Source of the DNA: Galeopsis tetrahit
Taxonomy: Eukaryota; Streptophyta; Magnoliopsida; Lamiales; Lamiaceae
Assembly (NCBI GenBank): GCA_963675135.1
Contig: OY776124.1
Location: 21,698,066 to 21,762,065, forward strand
DNA: 64,000 bases
Direction: 5' to 3'
Each line of letters begins with the position of its first letter. The first letter of the stretch is position 1. A program made the translations under genes and the position numbers. Below, piece by piece: positions 41,961-53,889 of this stretch. The notes below the pieces were generated by a model. It saw only the letters and a list, made by a program, of their open reading frames with translations. It did no database searches and was not told where the DNA came from.

Positions 41961-42325
41961 GTGAAGAAGGAATTTAAACTTAAGGATTTAGTGTCGAAGG
42001 CTTTTATCCCCATGGATTTAGTGTCGAAGGGGTGGGATCGCGATAATGTGCTGGATACTTTCTTTTCTTGGATGCTTTCCAGGTTTCAAGCGTTGAAGAT
42101 TTGTGCAAGGAGTGGAATGTGCCACACGAAATTAAAAGGCACGACAGCGGATGGTTAATGTTTTGCTTCGACATGGAGACGAACCTGGACAACGTACTCA
42201 ATGGAGGGCCTTATTCCATATGGGGGCAGAAATTTAATGTTGAAAAAGATGCGCGTCAGGTTCGATTTCAGCCGAGACAATATTATTATTGCTGTGACTC
42301 ACCTTCGATTGACCTACGTTCTTGA
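41961..42325 (+). pseudogene. Possible LINE ORF1/DUF4283-like relic
   Basis: A short frame at 42068-42325 encodes VEDLCKEWNVPHEIKRHDSG, FCFDMETNLDNVLNGGPYSI and WGQKFNVEK. The pattern of a short beta/alpha unit with a VL.GGPW-like block recalls the DUF4283 domain found in plant LINE ORF1 and retrotransposon-derived proteins. It is too short and has no partner, so it is a fragment at best. An immediately preceding duplicated word (GATTTAGTGTCGAAGG, 41984 and 42016) is present. Confidence 0.35.
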
Positions 42326-42329
42326 GTTA

Positions 42330-45248
42330 CTGAGATTTTGAAAGAAATTCATGAATTATTGTCATTAATCCATGTATTATATATATTGAAAGCTTATTTT
42401 TCAAGAATGGACAAAAATTGATATATTATTAGATAGGATTAGGTTTAATTTCCTTTAAAATATATTTTTCACAAATTTAGTAAAATTAAATAAAATTAAT
42501 TTCTATAAAAATATTTTCAATTTTTATTTCAAGTTCATTTTGACACAAATTAAAGATTTTTGATTTTTATCTCAATTGATCTTATCCCTTTTACTATACT
42601 ATTTTACCACTATTTTACCATTAGCAATGCTTCAAGTATTTATACTTTTTCTAAGTGGATGATAGCATTATTTTTTAATCTAAAACTTTTTATAAAATAC
42701 TATACAAGTTTCTTTATAAGTGTTAATAGTAGTTTGGGGCCTTCTAAGGACAGTCCAATGTCGCCTGGACTATCAACAGTCCAGTAATCTGAGCCATCAG
42801 ATCTGAAATCTAATGGCTTATATTTGATGACCTGCTACCTGTTGCATTTGGCGTCGCAGAATCCATCGCCTTGCATTGCACTTATTATCGCTTTTTGTCG
42901 CCCCATTACACTTTTAAATTAAATTTAATAATTTTAAATATATAATTATAAAATTACAAATTTATCCTCACATGATTAATAAAGAAATTAATTGATAATA
43001 TATAATTTTTATTTTAATCTCATATATTAATAATCATAATAAACAATAAATTATCTTTTTTTATTTGAATGAATTAAATTTTAGGTTAAATTATTAATTT
43101 AGTTGAATTTTTTATACAAATTTCTGTTTCGAGATCACAAAATTGGGCGCGGCTATTGTATGTGCTATTGGTCGGTCGTCTATTCAGAATTCAGAAAACC
43201 AGTTGTTATAATTTATGATCATGGAGTAATTGATATGTTTATGATCAGAAAATTAGCGAAGATACTTTATATAATCTAACAGACAGAGATTCGTTTGGGT
43301 TTTTTAAAATCAGAAGAAAACCTACAAAATTCCATTCCGATCCCAAATACGTTCAAAAAAAAACTCTCTGCACATCCGCTGCTCGATCCAGTTAACATTA
43401 TGTAATTTATATTTATATTTTTTATTTTTTTGTTCATTTTCAGTTCGATAGGTATTATTAGTATGCTAAAAAGAAGTATTCTCAAATTGTTGATAATTAC
43501 TCCTCTGTTTTTTCTGCACAATCACATTAACGCAGTATTCTCAAATCTCAATTGTTATTCATATAAAATTTGTATGATTTCTATATGGTTATTGATTTGT
43601 TATTCATATAAAATTTGTATGATTTCTATATGGTTATTGATTTATGAGATTTATTTGAAATTTATGAATATAATAAGATTCTGACCTTTATTAATTTTAT
43701 TTTTAATGTATATTTTGCAAATATGTCTTCTCAACATGAGAATGATGACACAACTTCATCTAATAATACCTAAGATAATGATTTTGTCATTAAAAAGAAA
43801 AGACAAAAGACATCAATTGTGTGGATTATTTTTGAGTATTTTTTCGTTATAATTGTTGAAAGAACATTTTGTTATTTTTTTTTTGAACATTTGTTATTTT
43901 TTTTTTGAACATTTGTTATTACTCACGCACAATTCAAGAAATTGGCTGTTCAATTTGATTTTTTTCTTTGATAAAACAATTGGGCTGCCCACTTTTAATT
44001 AAATGCTAGCCCAAAACATTCTCCACTTTTAATTAAATGGGCTAACATTGCTGGCCCAAAAAGTCTCCACTTACTCGGTTTGCTCTCGATCACATTTTTT
44101 TTTTTGACGTAAAGGAGGGACAATGTCACAATGGGCAACGTAGCACTGTTAGTGCCCGTAAAGAATTCAAATAAATTTATAATATATTTTAAGTTTAATT
44201 TGTCAATTAAAAAAATATTTGAAACATGTACTCCATAGTATAAATTTGTAAATTTGTTATTCATTGAATCTAGGTAAATATTTTTCAATACACTCTTAAC
44301 TCTAGAGGGCTGCAACATATAATTGTCTATGCATGAACATATTTCAGAAGGTACACACTACACACCTACCATGAAAAGAGACTCACCTTTAACTTTTATT
44401 TATCGTCATTGCAAAAGACAATAGAATAAGAAATTATCTTATTCGAAACTTTATGGGAGCCGTGTCATCGAAACACTCAATATTATTCTCAAAATAAAAA
44501 CTTTACTACCAATATTCCTTCCAAAATAAAAATGTGTCCTCAATAATGTAATTTTCAAGTCTGGTAACAATCAATTTAGTTACATTATACAAATCGGACA
44601 TTAGGTCAATGTTCGTAAGCAACATTATATGGACACATAATTTTTAGAACTAATCAATGGTCTGATCATGACGTTTTCCTATAGTTCCATTCACATTTTC
44701 TAAAGTTTTTTTATTCTGATTTCACCAAAATTCTGCTTTCCAAAACATAGTTTGAGAATGACGTTTTAACACTTTGGAAAAAATAAAGTGTTTATTTATA
44801 CTAATTTATGAACAGTGTCGCCATGAGACCATCTCACTTTGAATAAGATAAGTGTTTATTCGTACTAATTACTATTAATGGTATTAATGATTACAATTTA
44901 TGGTATTACTCGTTATTACTTATTGTATTAACGACTATAATAAAATCATACATATAATATTATTTTGTATTAAAATTTAAAAAAAAATACACATGAAAAA
45001 ATGGAAAATAAAAAAAAAGTAAAAGGAAAAAAAACGAAGAAATTAAAAGTTTGGAATAAAAACTGAAAATGGGAGAAAAAGAGGAAAGGGAAGAAAACTT
45101 AGAAAGAAAAAAAATCAAGATTTTTGCCTAATTTCGATAGTTTTTTTTTTTAAAATTATGTTTTACGATTTTTTTCTAAAAATATGGATGACTTGATGGT
45201 GAATCGACGGTAACTCGGTAATGACTTGACTACAGATTGTAAATATAC
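42330..45248. other. AT-rich repeat-derived region without genes
   Basis: It contains a repeat unit at about 42578-42740 that recurs at about 46271-46400, and a GTCGCCTGGACTATCAACAG segment (42759-42780) that recurs inverted at 46242-46262. Between these lie only AT-rich sequence and two short duplications (TTATTCATATAAAATTTGTA at 43556 and 43600; TTTTTTTGAACATTTGTTAT near 43880-43920). No reading frame is convincing. Confidence 0.4.
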
Positions 45249-46036
45249 AAATTAAGGTTGATTTTATTATATTTTGTGTAAATTAATAAAAGGATAATAT
45301 AGTATTTTAAATGTAATTACTTTTTTAAAAATATTTTTGGGGTGAACTCATAAAATGAGGGGTGTAGATAAACGTGGTAAAAAATAATAATTTAGGGGTG
45401 AACTCATAAAATGAGCGGGTGCACCTAACCGTGATAAAAAATGATTTGGGGGTGAACTCCTAAAATGAACGGGTGCAGGTAACCGTAGTAAAAAAAGATT
45501 TGGGGTGAACTCATAAAATGAGGGGTGTAGATAATTTAGGGGTGAACTCATAAAATGAGCGGGTGCACATAACCGTGATAAAAAAATGATTTGGGGGTGA
45601 ACTCATAAAATGAACGGGTGCAGATAACCGTAGTAAAAAAATGATTTTTGGGTGAACTCATTAAATGAGTGGGTGTAGATAAAATATAAATATTAAAATT
45701 GGTGTGTACCGATATCTTGCATGTACTCGAGTATCACCCTACAAATTAGGGTTGATTTTATTATATTTTGTGTAAATTAATAAAAGGATAATATAGTCCT
45801 TTAAATGTAATTATTCCATTTAAAAAAAAAAATCTTCTGAGGTGAACTTATAAAATGAGCAGGTACAGATAACCGTGGTAAAAAATAATTTTGGGTGAAC
45901 TTATAAAATGAGCGATTGCAGATAACCATGGTTAAAAAATGATTTGGGGTGAACTCATAAAATGAGCGGGTGCAGATAACCGTAGTAAAAAAATAATTTG
46001 AGGGTGAACAAATTAAATGAGCAGGTGTAGATAAAA
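45249..46036 (+). repeat. Minisatellite in a higher-order duplication
   Basis: About eleven units of 50-58 bp with GGGTGAACTCATAAAATGAG, CGGGTGCAGATAACCGT and GGTAAAAAATGATTT are arranged in two blocks (about 45338-45690 and 45840-46036). Each block is preceded by the same TTAGGGTTGATTTTATTATA segment (about 45255 and 45749), so the whole cassette was duplicated with an offset of about 494 bp. Confidence 0.85.
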
Positions 46037-46270
46037 TATAAATAAAATAATAATTTAATTCTATTAAAAAAATCTAATTTTACGTTCGTATTGTTTAATT
46101 TAAATAATATTATTATTAATTTTAATAAAGGATAAAATAGTAAATAATAAAATAAAATTTAAATAATTATTTTAAAATATTAAAAAAAGGCAATAGGTAT
46201 CAAGTTAGGGCGACACAGAGCGATGCAATTTGACATCCGAACTATTAATAGTCCAGGCGATACAAAAACT

Positions 46271-46543
46271 ATTTTACCATTACCAATGCTTCAAGTATTT
46301 ATACTTTTTCTAAGTGGATGATATCATTATTTTTTAATTTAAAACTTTTTATAAAATACTATACAAGTTTCTTTATTAGTTTTAATAGTAGTTTTATAAA
46401 GATTTAGAAACTTTTAAAAATTATTGAATGACTTTTTTTTTTTTAATCTAACGTTCATACAAAATTGATATACATACGTTGATTAGAGAATCAATTCTTG
46501 GAATATTTTCATTAGTTTATACTTTTTCTAAATTGATGATAGA
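46271..46543 (+). repeat. About 240-bp repeat unit, target of Sirevirus element B
   Basis: The unit starts CTATTTTACCATTACCAATG and contains TATACTTTTTCTAAGTGGAT and ATAAAATACTATACAAGTTT. After about 225 bp a second unit begins (TATACTTTTTCTAAATTGAT, 46518). It is split by Sirevirus B at 46549 and resumes at 59789 (TTTTTTAATCTAAATC). A related unit lies at 42578-42740. Confidence 0.75.
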
Positions 46544-46548
46544 ATTGT

Positions 46549-47887
46549 TGTTGGGATATGAATTCTAAAGACAAGTCCTAAATGATGAAAAGATAAGATA
46601 ATTTTTGATAAGCCAAAAAGTAGACTTGAATATTTTCTAAGTGTTGACTGAACTAGTCTAGTTATGAAGTCATCTTGAGCAGATCAGTAGAGTTCACACG
46701 ACAAGTACTAGTTCACACGACAAGTACTAGTTCACAAGACAAGTACTAGTTCACAAGACAAGTAATAGTTTCAAAAGATAAGTATGAAAGAAAAAGACAA
46801 GTACAGTTTATAAGTACTTTGTATACTTGATAGGTTTTATATTGAGCTATTTGATCGGATGTATAGAAGCTCATGTTTCGTTTATATTCTTTGTATAGTT
46901 TCTAAGATGACTAAGCTATAGAGCTTAAAGTAATGTAATAGTCTTGTTAGGATTAGATAATATGACTAGATTAGTTCTATGATGAAATATGAAGAAGAAG
47001 TCTACTGCACAAGATAAGTAGAAGAAGAAGTCTACTACTGGAGAACAAGACAGGTGCGCAAAACTACAAGACAAGACGAGAAGAACTAATGAGTTAGTTA
47101 CAGAAGTGCGTATTGAAGATAAAGATTAAAGAGTTAGTTAAGGAATAACTAATTAACTGAAGAAACGCGTGGATGGATAAGAAGAATCAGTTATAAGTTA
47201 GTTTTCAAGAAAGGTTGTTACACAACTGAAAGTTCTTGAAATTAAAGTCTATAAATGCCGTAAGGTATTGGTCGATTAGAGACTACTGATACTACTATAT
47301 ACTAAAGCATTATTGAAGATTCAAGTAAAGCAAATACTCTTAGAGGTTGAAGTTCAGAAAGTGAAGCTACACAAGACAAGTGAAGATCGAAGAAGGCTAC
47401 TACTGAACGAAGAAAAGTTTTATTTTTGTTTTACTGTTTCAAGTTGCTAGTTACTTGTAAAATAACTAGTTAGATCGAAGAGGCACTTGGTAGTGTTTTC
47501 GAGAAGATCTAAGTCTTATATCTTGGGATTTAAAATCACAAGACTACTCGATTGGAAGAGTAATAAATTTCACAACTGGGTTTGTGAGAGTGGATGTAGA
47601 CAAGTTGTCGAACCACTATAAAATCGTTGTGTGTTGATTTACTTTCTTGTTTGTTTAATTGCTTAATTGATTAATTGCCTATCTAAACAAGACAAGTAGA
47701 GTGTTCATAACAATAGTTCGAATTACGAATATAAGTTGAGTATAAATTTGATTGGGCTCATTGTTAATCTGATAAATTCCGCATTACGTATTCTAATATA
47801 TTGAAAGATTTTTAAAAGTCTATTCACCCCTCCCCTCTAGACTTTTACTAGCTTACTCAATATTATTAACTCAACTTGGGACCAACA
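46549..47887 (+). repeat. 5' LTR of Sirevirus-type element B
   Basis: It starts TGTTGGGATATG and ends GGGACCAACA. Near its start, a CACAAGACAAGTACTAGTT-type 20-bp word is repeated about four times (about 46690-46770), a small tandem array present in both LTRs. A TATAAATG promoter-like word lies at about 47252. Confidence 0.96.
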
Positions 47888-47889
47888 AG

Positions 47890-47901
47890 TGGTATCAGAG
47901 C
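47890..47901 (+). other. Primer binding site of element B
   Basis: TGGTATCAGAGC, complementary to the initiator methionine tRNA 3' end, two bases after the 5' LTR. It starts minus-strand DNA synthesis in Copia elements. Confidence 0.95.
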
Positions 47902-48049
47902 AGTAGTTTTCGAACTGCTGTTTCTTGATAACATTTAAAGACTTTGGGTGAAGTCTTGGCTCGTTTCTGTTCTGATTCATGCCACACTTTCTTGATATAT
48001 CTGTATCTTGATCTCTTGCTATTATCCTATCTGATCAAACTACTAAAAC

Positions 48050-49636
48050 ATGTCTCTTGAGATAAGTGCTAACAAACTTTCCAAGTTCTCTGTTCAGGAA
48101 TACGACTACTGGAAGTTGAGGATGGAAGCCATTTTCAGCTCAACTCATGATTTGATGGTATCTGTGATCAAAGAAGGACCAGTCGTGACCATGATCATAA
48201 TTACTGCTACACTGGACCCAACCAAAGAAGTTGGAGAGCTGATTGTTAAACCAAGGTCAGAATTGACTTTTGAAGAAATGCGTCAAAACAATTTGGATAG
48301 TCTTGCTAAGAACTATATTTTACACAACTTGCCAAACGAGTATCTTGGTAAAGTGTTAAAATGTAAGACGACCAAGCAAATGTGGGACAAACTAGCTGTT
48401 CTTTGTGAAGGCACTACGCTGATCAAAGAAAGCAAACTGTCCACTGCTGTCCAAAGGTTTGAAACATTTAAGATGAAGCCAGGTGAATCCATTGATGAAT
48501 TGGATACTCGATTTACTAAAATCATGAATGATCTTGAAGTACTAGGAAAGACTTATACTGAAAGAGAGATTAACCTAAGAATCTTGAAGGCTTTGGATGA
48601 AAGATGGAAAATGGTCAAGATGATCATTAAATCCACACAAGATATTGATTCGTGGCCTGCAGAAACCATGTTCCAGACTCTTAAGGCGCATGAGTTCGAA
48701 TTAGATGAGGAAGAACCAATTGCCAGTAGTGATAGGGAGAAAGCCGTGCCGAAGAATGTTGCTTTTAAGTCCACTACGTCTAAGAGCTCTAGAGTAGACA
48801 GGTCCAAGCCTGCTAGCATAAGAGACGAGTTAGACAAGTCTGATCTAAGTCTGAAAGATCAGATGAACCTTATGGTTAGGAAGTTCGACAGACTAAACAA
48901 ACGCTATGGTAGATATAAAAAGTTCTATAGAGACTATAGAGGTTCAACTTCTAAGAACTCGTCTGAGACCAGACGAGACCGAAACTCGTCCGAAATGAGA
49001 GACGAAGTCTCGAAAAGTAACAGACGAGATAGAGAGTCCGATGATAGGAAGACTCAGCGTTCTGATAGACGAGATAAGCGCAGGGATAAATCACCTATTA
49101 AAAAGTCTACTAACGATCCTTTATGCTATAACTGTGAGAAACCAGGTCACTACATTTACGAATGTCCAGACCTGAGCACTGATGATCGTGAAGAGCGCAA
49201 GGCGAGAAGGGAAAGAAGATACAACAGGGGTAAGAAGGCAATGATGGCTAATAATGACTCTGAAACGGACTCAGACGAGTTACCATCATCTTCGTCTAGC
49301 TACCCGTCTGATCAAGATGAAGCATTCATAGTAGATGATGGACTCTGCTGCATGGATAAAATTGAGCAAGAGGTATCATCTGAAACTTCATTCCAATCAT
49401 GTGATGAATCAGACTCTGATGAAAGTGATACAGCCGATAGTGGTGTAGGGAGTAGTCTTCATCACTCTACTGGTGTGACTGAAGAAGACCTCCTACTCGC
49501 TAATAAGGCGTTCATGGAAGTCAGTGACGAAAACATCATTTTAAAACAAGAAATCATTGATCTTAAGGAAGCTCAGTCCAAAGTAGATCCTAATATAACA
49601 GTCCTAAATGAACGCTTGCAAGAAGAGTTGAGATAA
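48050..49636 (+). CDS. Gag of Sirevirus-type element B
   Basis: 528 codons starting MSLEISANKLSKF. The gag core (UBN2-type) covers about residues 1-230: YDYWKLRMEAIF, KQMWDKLAVLCEG, QRFETFKMKPGESIDEL and RFTKIMNDLEVLG. An Arg/Asp/Ser-rich basic stretch follows, then one CCHC zinc knuckle CYNCEKPGHYIYEC (about 359-372), an acidic Ser-rich region and a coiled coil at the end. Gag forms the particle and binds RNA. The frame ends at a TAA (49634-49636). The same frame reopens at once and continues the coiled coil, so this stop is probably an internal lesion or a recoding site rather than the natural end. Confidence 0.9.
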   Translation: MSLEISANKLSKFSVQEYDYWKLRMEAIFSSTHDLMVSVIKEGPVVTMIIITATLDPTKEVGELIVKPRSELTFEEMRQNNLDSLAKNYILHNLPNEYLGKVLKCKTTKQMWDKLAVLCEGTTLIKESKLSTAVQRFETFKMKPGESIDELDTRFTKIMNDLEVLGKTYTEREINLRILKALDERWKMVKMIIKSTQDIDSWPAETMFQTLKAHEFELDEEEPIASSDREKAVPKNVAFKSTTSKSSRVDRSKPASIRDELDKSDLSLKDQMNLMVRKFDRLNKRYGRYKKFYRDYRGSTSKNSSETRRDRNSSEMRDEVSKSNRRDRESDDRKTQRSDRRDKRRDKSPIKKSTNDPLCYNCEKPGHYIYECPDLSTDDREERKARRERRYNRGKKAMMANNDSETDSDELPSSSSSYPSDQDEAFIVDDGLCCMDKIEQEVSSETSFQSCDESDSDESDTADSGVGSSLHHSTGVTEEDLLLANKAFMEVSDENIILKQEIIDLKEAQSKVDPNITVLNERLQEELR

Positions 49637-49654
49637 CTCAAAGACAAGTGTGCA

Positions 49655-50512
49655 TTGACAGACAAGTTGTATCAAGACCTACTTAAGACACATGCTACTG
49701 AGAAACATGAATTCAATGTTTTAAAAGGCAAGTGCAAAAAGCTTGAAGAACGTAATAAGTTCTTAGAAACTGAGGTTGTCACTCTAGACCTGAAACTTAC
49801 TGACCTGGTTAACTCCTCTAAGGTTAACCTTGAATTGTCAGATAGGTATAGGGCTCCTGCTGACAAGACAGGCATAGGTGTTGAGACACCTAGCTCGTCT
49901 ACTCAAGTTCCTAAGAACCCTACTATTTTCATCTCAAGCTCTTTGACTAATGATAAAGGAAAAAGACCAATGATATACGATATTGGAACTCTATCTGAAG
50001 GCACTGTACCCAAACAGACTCAAGTTAACATTCCAATTACCAAGGGAGGTAAAAAGAATGTTAACAACAAGGCTGTTCCGTTTAAAACGAGTCAACAAAG
50101 GACTAGAAATCGTGGACGACCTAATCAGGTCAGATACGAGGACTGGTATCCTGAGGAGACAAGTACGAGACAAGTACAAACTAGATGGAAAGAGCCCAGA
50201 CCTCCTTTCATAAGGCAGTCTCAGCTCTACTCGTCTAGGCCCAGGAATGTGACTTCAAAATATCGTATTCAACCCATCTTATATCCTCCGCCTGAATCGT
50301 ATGATATCGAAGGAGAAGAAAGACCTAAACATGTCTATAAACCGTATGGCCCCAATGCATACAAGCCCTACTCTGACTATCACAGACCGGTGCCTACTCA
50401 AGTAGAGGTTAAGTCAAAAGGCTACCTCAGACGAGTAGACCCAAGAACTGCTGATAGGCCAGACAAGGACAACAGGGTCTTAATTTTGCAACAAATATGG
50501 TCGAAAGCTTAG
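49655..50512 (+). pseudogene. Continuation of gag-pol between zinc knuckle and protease
   Basis: In the same frame as gag, 18 bases after its stop: a coiled coil (DLLKTHATEKHEFNVLKGKC), then low-complexity basic/proline sequence (RNRGRPNQVRYEDWYPEE, PFIRQSQLYSSRPRN). This is the variable linker that precedes protease in Sirevirus-like polyproteins; it has no catalytic motif. It ends at TAG 50510-50512. Between 50513 and 50608 there are further in-frame stops, and a conserved Copia linker phrase (STNPLGP) is readable only in another frame, so frameshifts flank this part. Confidence 0.7.
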
Positions 50513-50608
50513 AAGATCAAACTTGTTTAGGACTCCAATGTACATTTGGATTCCATTGAACTCGACTAACCCCCTAGGACCCCAATAGACAAGGAGGGTA
50601 CCTAAATT

Positions 50609-51490
50609 ATGGAATATCATCTAATGCAGGGTCGACTCGATCTATACAAGAAGGGTGGCTCAATAGGAGAAACTTGGTACATAGACAGTGGTTGCTCGCA
50701 CCACATGACTGGTACCAAGGCACTTCTATCAAGCTACCATGAGCAAGAAGGACCAAAGGTTATATTCGGTGATAGCTCTACAACCATCACAAAAGGCTTT
50801 GGCTATATTCGAAATGGTGACGTAGAGATACAAGATGTATCATACGTAGAAGGTTTGAAATATAATCTATTATCTGTTTCACAGTTTTGTGATCGAGGTT
50901 ACAAAGTGCAGTTCAAAAGTCAAAAGTGCGAAATCATAGACAAGAGGACTCATACCATACTACTCGTCGGCGTAAGACAAGGTAGTGTGTACATTGTGAA
51001 TTGGAATAGTTGTCCACGGGACACTTGTCTTCTTACTAAGACACCCAAAGAGATCAGTTGGCTTTGGCATAGACGCCTTTGCCACATGAACTTTAAGGTG
51101 ATTAATAAGATTGCAAGAGATTACCTTGTTGAAGGTATACCCAACGAAATCTATTTCAAATCACATGTATGCGATGCCTGTCAGAAAGGTAAACAGGTAA
51201 AGGGTTCCTTTAAATCTATTCCAACCCTCTCAACAAGTAGAGTTCTTGAACTTCTACATATGGACCTACATGGCCCAATAACTCCTCCAACTTTGAACGG
51301 TAGAAGGCACACACTTGTTGTGGTAGACGACTATTCTAAGTTCACTTGGGTAGTCTTCTTACACAAGAAGAGTGATACACAAACAATCCTACCTGATCTG
51401 TTGAAGAAGATACAGGTTGAGAAGAATCAGTCCATTGTCAAGATCCGTAGTGACAAGGGTACTAAGTTCATTAACTGCTATATTAAATAA
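50609..51490 (+). pseudogene. Copia protease, GAG-pre-integrase and first part of integrase
   Basis: The aspartic protease site is WYIDSGCSHHMTG (about residues 23-35, catalytic Asp26). The GAG-pre-integrase zinc-binding HHCC pattern follows: LWHRRLCHMNF and VCDACQKGK (about 150-196). The integrase core starts at LLHMDLHGPI (first catalytic Asp) and reaches IRSDKGTKF (second Asp). A TAA stop at 51488-51490 cuts the integrase before its catalytic Glu. In an active element this would be one polyprotein with the neighbouring pieces. Confidence 0.88.
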
Positions 51491-52423
51491 TTTTGTTCTA
51501 AGCGTGGCATCCAACATCTTACTAGTGCAGAAAGAACACCACAACAAAATGGAGAAGCAGAACGAAGGAACAGAACTCTTAAGGAGGCCTGCAGGACCAT
51601 GCTGACAGAGTATAACACTCCTCAGAAGTTTTGGGCAGAAGCGATCAATACTGCATGCCATTCCCAAAACATAAGCGCTATCAATAAAGCACTAGGTAAG
51701 ACGCCCTATGAGGTATGGAAAGGTTGAAAACCCAGAGTTTTATATTTCCATATATTTGGTTGTAAGTGTTTTATCCATAACAATGGGAAAAGCAAGTTGA
51801 ATGCATTTGATGCTAAAGCAGACGAGGGGATATTCTTAGGATACTCCTCGACTAGCAAAGCATTCAGAGTATTCAACTACTCTACCCTATGTGTGGAAGA
51901 AACACCACATGTAGTTTTCGATGAATTACTACAGGACTCGTCTGCCGACCAGATCAGTAAGAAGGTAACTGATCTATCGATCCAAACTGACCAAGAATCA
52001 GAAGTTTATGAATTTGTTCAAGCCTATAACCCGTTCATGAAAGCTCTTGAGTCTGATGATAAGGAGAAGGTAAGTGCTCAAGGTAAATCTACTAGACCAG
52101 TTGACATGCCTAATCTAGTCGACTCGTCTACTCCTATTAAATCTTCTAATGTAAATGATATTGAAATACATGATGCTATAATTGATCTAAATGATGATAA
52201 TATGCATACTAAGACTAGAAAAACATGGAAATCTGCTCATGATACTGAAAATATCATTGGTGACTCTACTGTTGGTGTGAAGACTAGACGACAACTCTTT
52301 GAGTCGCAAGAACAACCTAGTCCATCTTTGTTTTGCTGGTGTTGTTTCCTCTCATCTATCGAGCCTAAAACCATTAATGAGGCATTGGCTGATAGTAATT
52401 GGATCATTGCTATGACGAGTTGA
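51491..52423 (+). pseudogene. Integrase remainder and linker, interrupted
   Basis: The same frame continues after the TAA with TPQQNGEAERRNRTL, which holds the third catalytic residue of the integrase DDE triad. A TGA interrupts it at 51725-51727, in the KTPYEVWKG region. From 51797 the frame is open: LNAFDAKADEGIFLGYSST is the conserved Copia integrase C-terminal block, then an acidic linker and INEALADSNWIIAM, which normally runs directly into RT. The frame ends at 52423, while RT is in another frame, so there is a frameshift near 52400-52420. Confidence 0.85.
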
Positions 52424-53889
52424 ACCAGTTTGTTCGAAACGACGTCTGGGAACTTATCGATAGACCTAAACATCATAATGTAGTAGGCACTCGATGGATT
52501 TTTAAGAACAAGAAAGATGAGAATGATGTAGTCGTTAGGAATAAGGCTAGACTAGTAGCCCAAGGCTATTCACAAGCTGAAGGCATAGATTATGATGAAA
52601 CATATGCTCCTGTTGCTAGATTAGAAGCCATTCGATTCTTCCTTGCATATGCTGCTTACATGAAATTTACCGTGTATCAAATGGATGTTAAAAGTTCATT
52701 TCTTAACGGTATTCTTGCGGAAGAAGTGTATGTTGAACAACCTCCAGGTTTCGAAGTCAAAGGTGACCAGGTATACAGATTAAAGAAGGCCTTATATGGA
52801 CTAAAACAAGCTCCAAGAGCATGGTACGATACTCTTTCTCAATTTCTATTAGAAAATGGTTTTACTAAGGGCAAGGTCGATAGAACCTTGTTCAGAAGAC
52901 AAGAAGGGAAAGACATTTTACTCGTCCAAATTTACGTAGATGACATCATTTTTGGTTCACCTAATAAAAAGCTGAGTGAAAGTTTCTCAACACTCATGCA
53001 AAGTAAATTTGAGATGTCTATGATGGGTGAAATGAATTACTTTCTTGGCCTTCAAGTAAAACAGACCCCAGAAGGGATTTTCATAAATCAAGCAAAGTAT
53101 ACTCGAAATCTACTAGACAAGTATGGTATTAAGAATTGTAAATCTTCTGGAGTTCCTATGCAACCTACCTACAGGATGGATCCAGACGAGAATGGTAAGT
53201 GTGCTAATCAAACTCATTACCGTGGTCTTATTGGTTCATTACTGTACTTGACTGCCAGTAGACCAGACATTGCATTTTCTGTTGGTGTATGTGCTCGATT
53301 TCAAGCTAATCCAAAAGATAGTCATATGGAAACCACTAAAAGGATTCTGAAATATTTGAAAGGAACCATCAATCGTGGTATATGGTATCCTTCAAATGAT
53401 GATTTATCCCTAAGTGGCTACGCTGATTCTGATTTTGGTGGTTGTAGAATAGATAGGAAATCTACATCTGGTTCTTGTCAACTCTTAGGCACAAAACTCA
53501 TTTCATGGTTTTCGAAAAAGCAGACAAGTGTTGCTACCTCTACTACTGAAGCCGAGTACATGACTGCTGGTAGTTGTTGTAGTCAATTATTATGGCTTAT
53601 TCAACAGCTTAGAGATTATAATATCTGTGAATCAAATGTTCCCATATTCTGTGATAGTAACAGTGCTATTGCCATTACACAAAATCCTGTTCTACACACA
53701 CGTTGTAAGCATGTCGATGTGAAACACCATTTCATACGTGATCATGTAGAAAAGAAGGATATTCGCATGGAAAAGATTCACACTGATTTTCAAAGAGTTG
53801 ATATTTTCACAAAACCATTAGCTGAGGCTCGTTTTCGTGAATTATGCATTAGTCTAGGACTAATTGATATTGACCCTACTAGTATGTAG
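52399..53889 (+). pseudogene. Copia reverse transcriptase and RNase H of element B
   Basis: 496 codons without internal stops, but out of frame with the integrase part. RT motifs: GTRWIFKNKKDE, NKARLVAQGYSQ, YDETYAPVARLEAIR, QMDVKSSFLNG, ALYGLKQAPRAWYD and the catalytic YVDD (about 179-182). RNase H: GYADSDFGG (about 340-348), STTEAEYM, FCDSNSAI and HHFIRDHV. The domain itself looks intact, so the copy is disabled mainly by lesions upstream. Together RT and RNase H make the DNA copy from the genomic transcript. Confidence 0.9.

Noticed and set aside
43276..45551. Frames such as 43995-44318 (-), 43430-43684 (+) and 45348-45551 (-)
   Set aside because: The first two come from AT-rich DNA without support; the third is a translated minisatellite.
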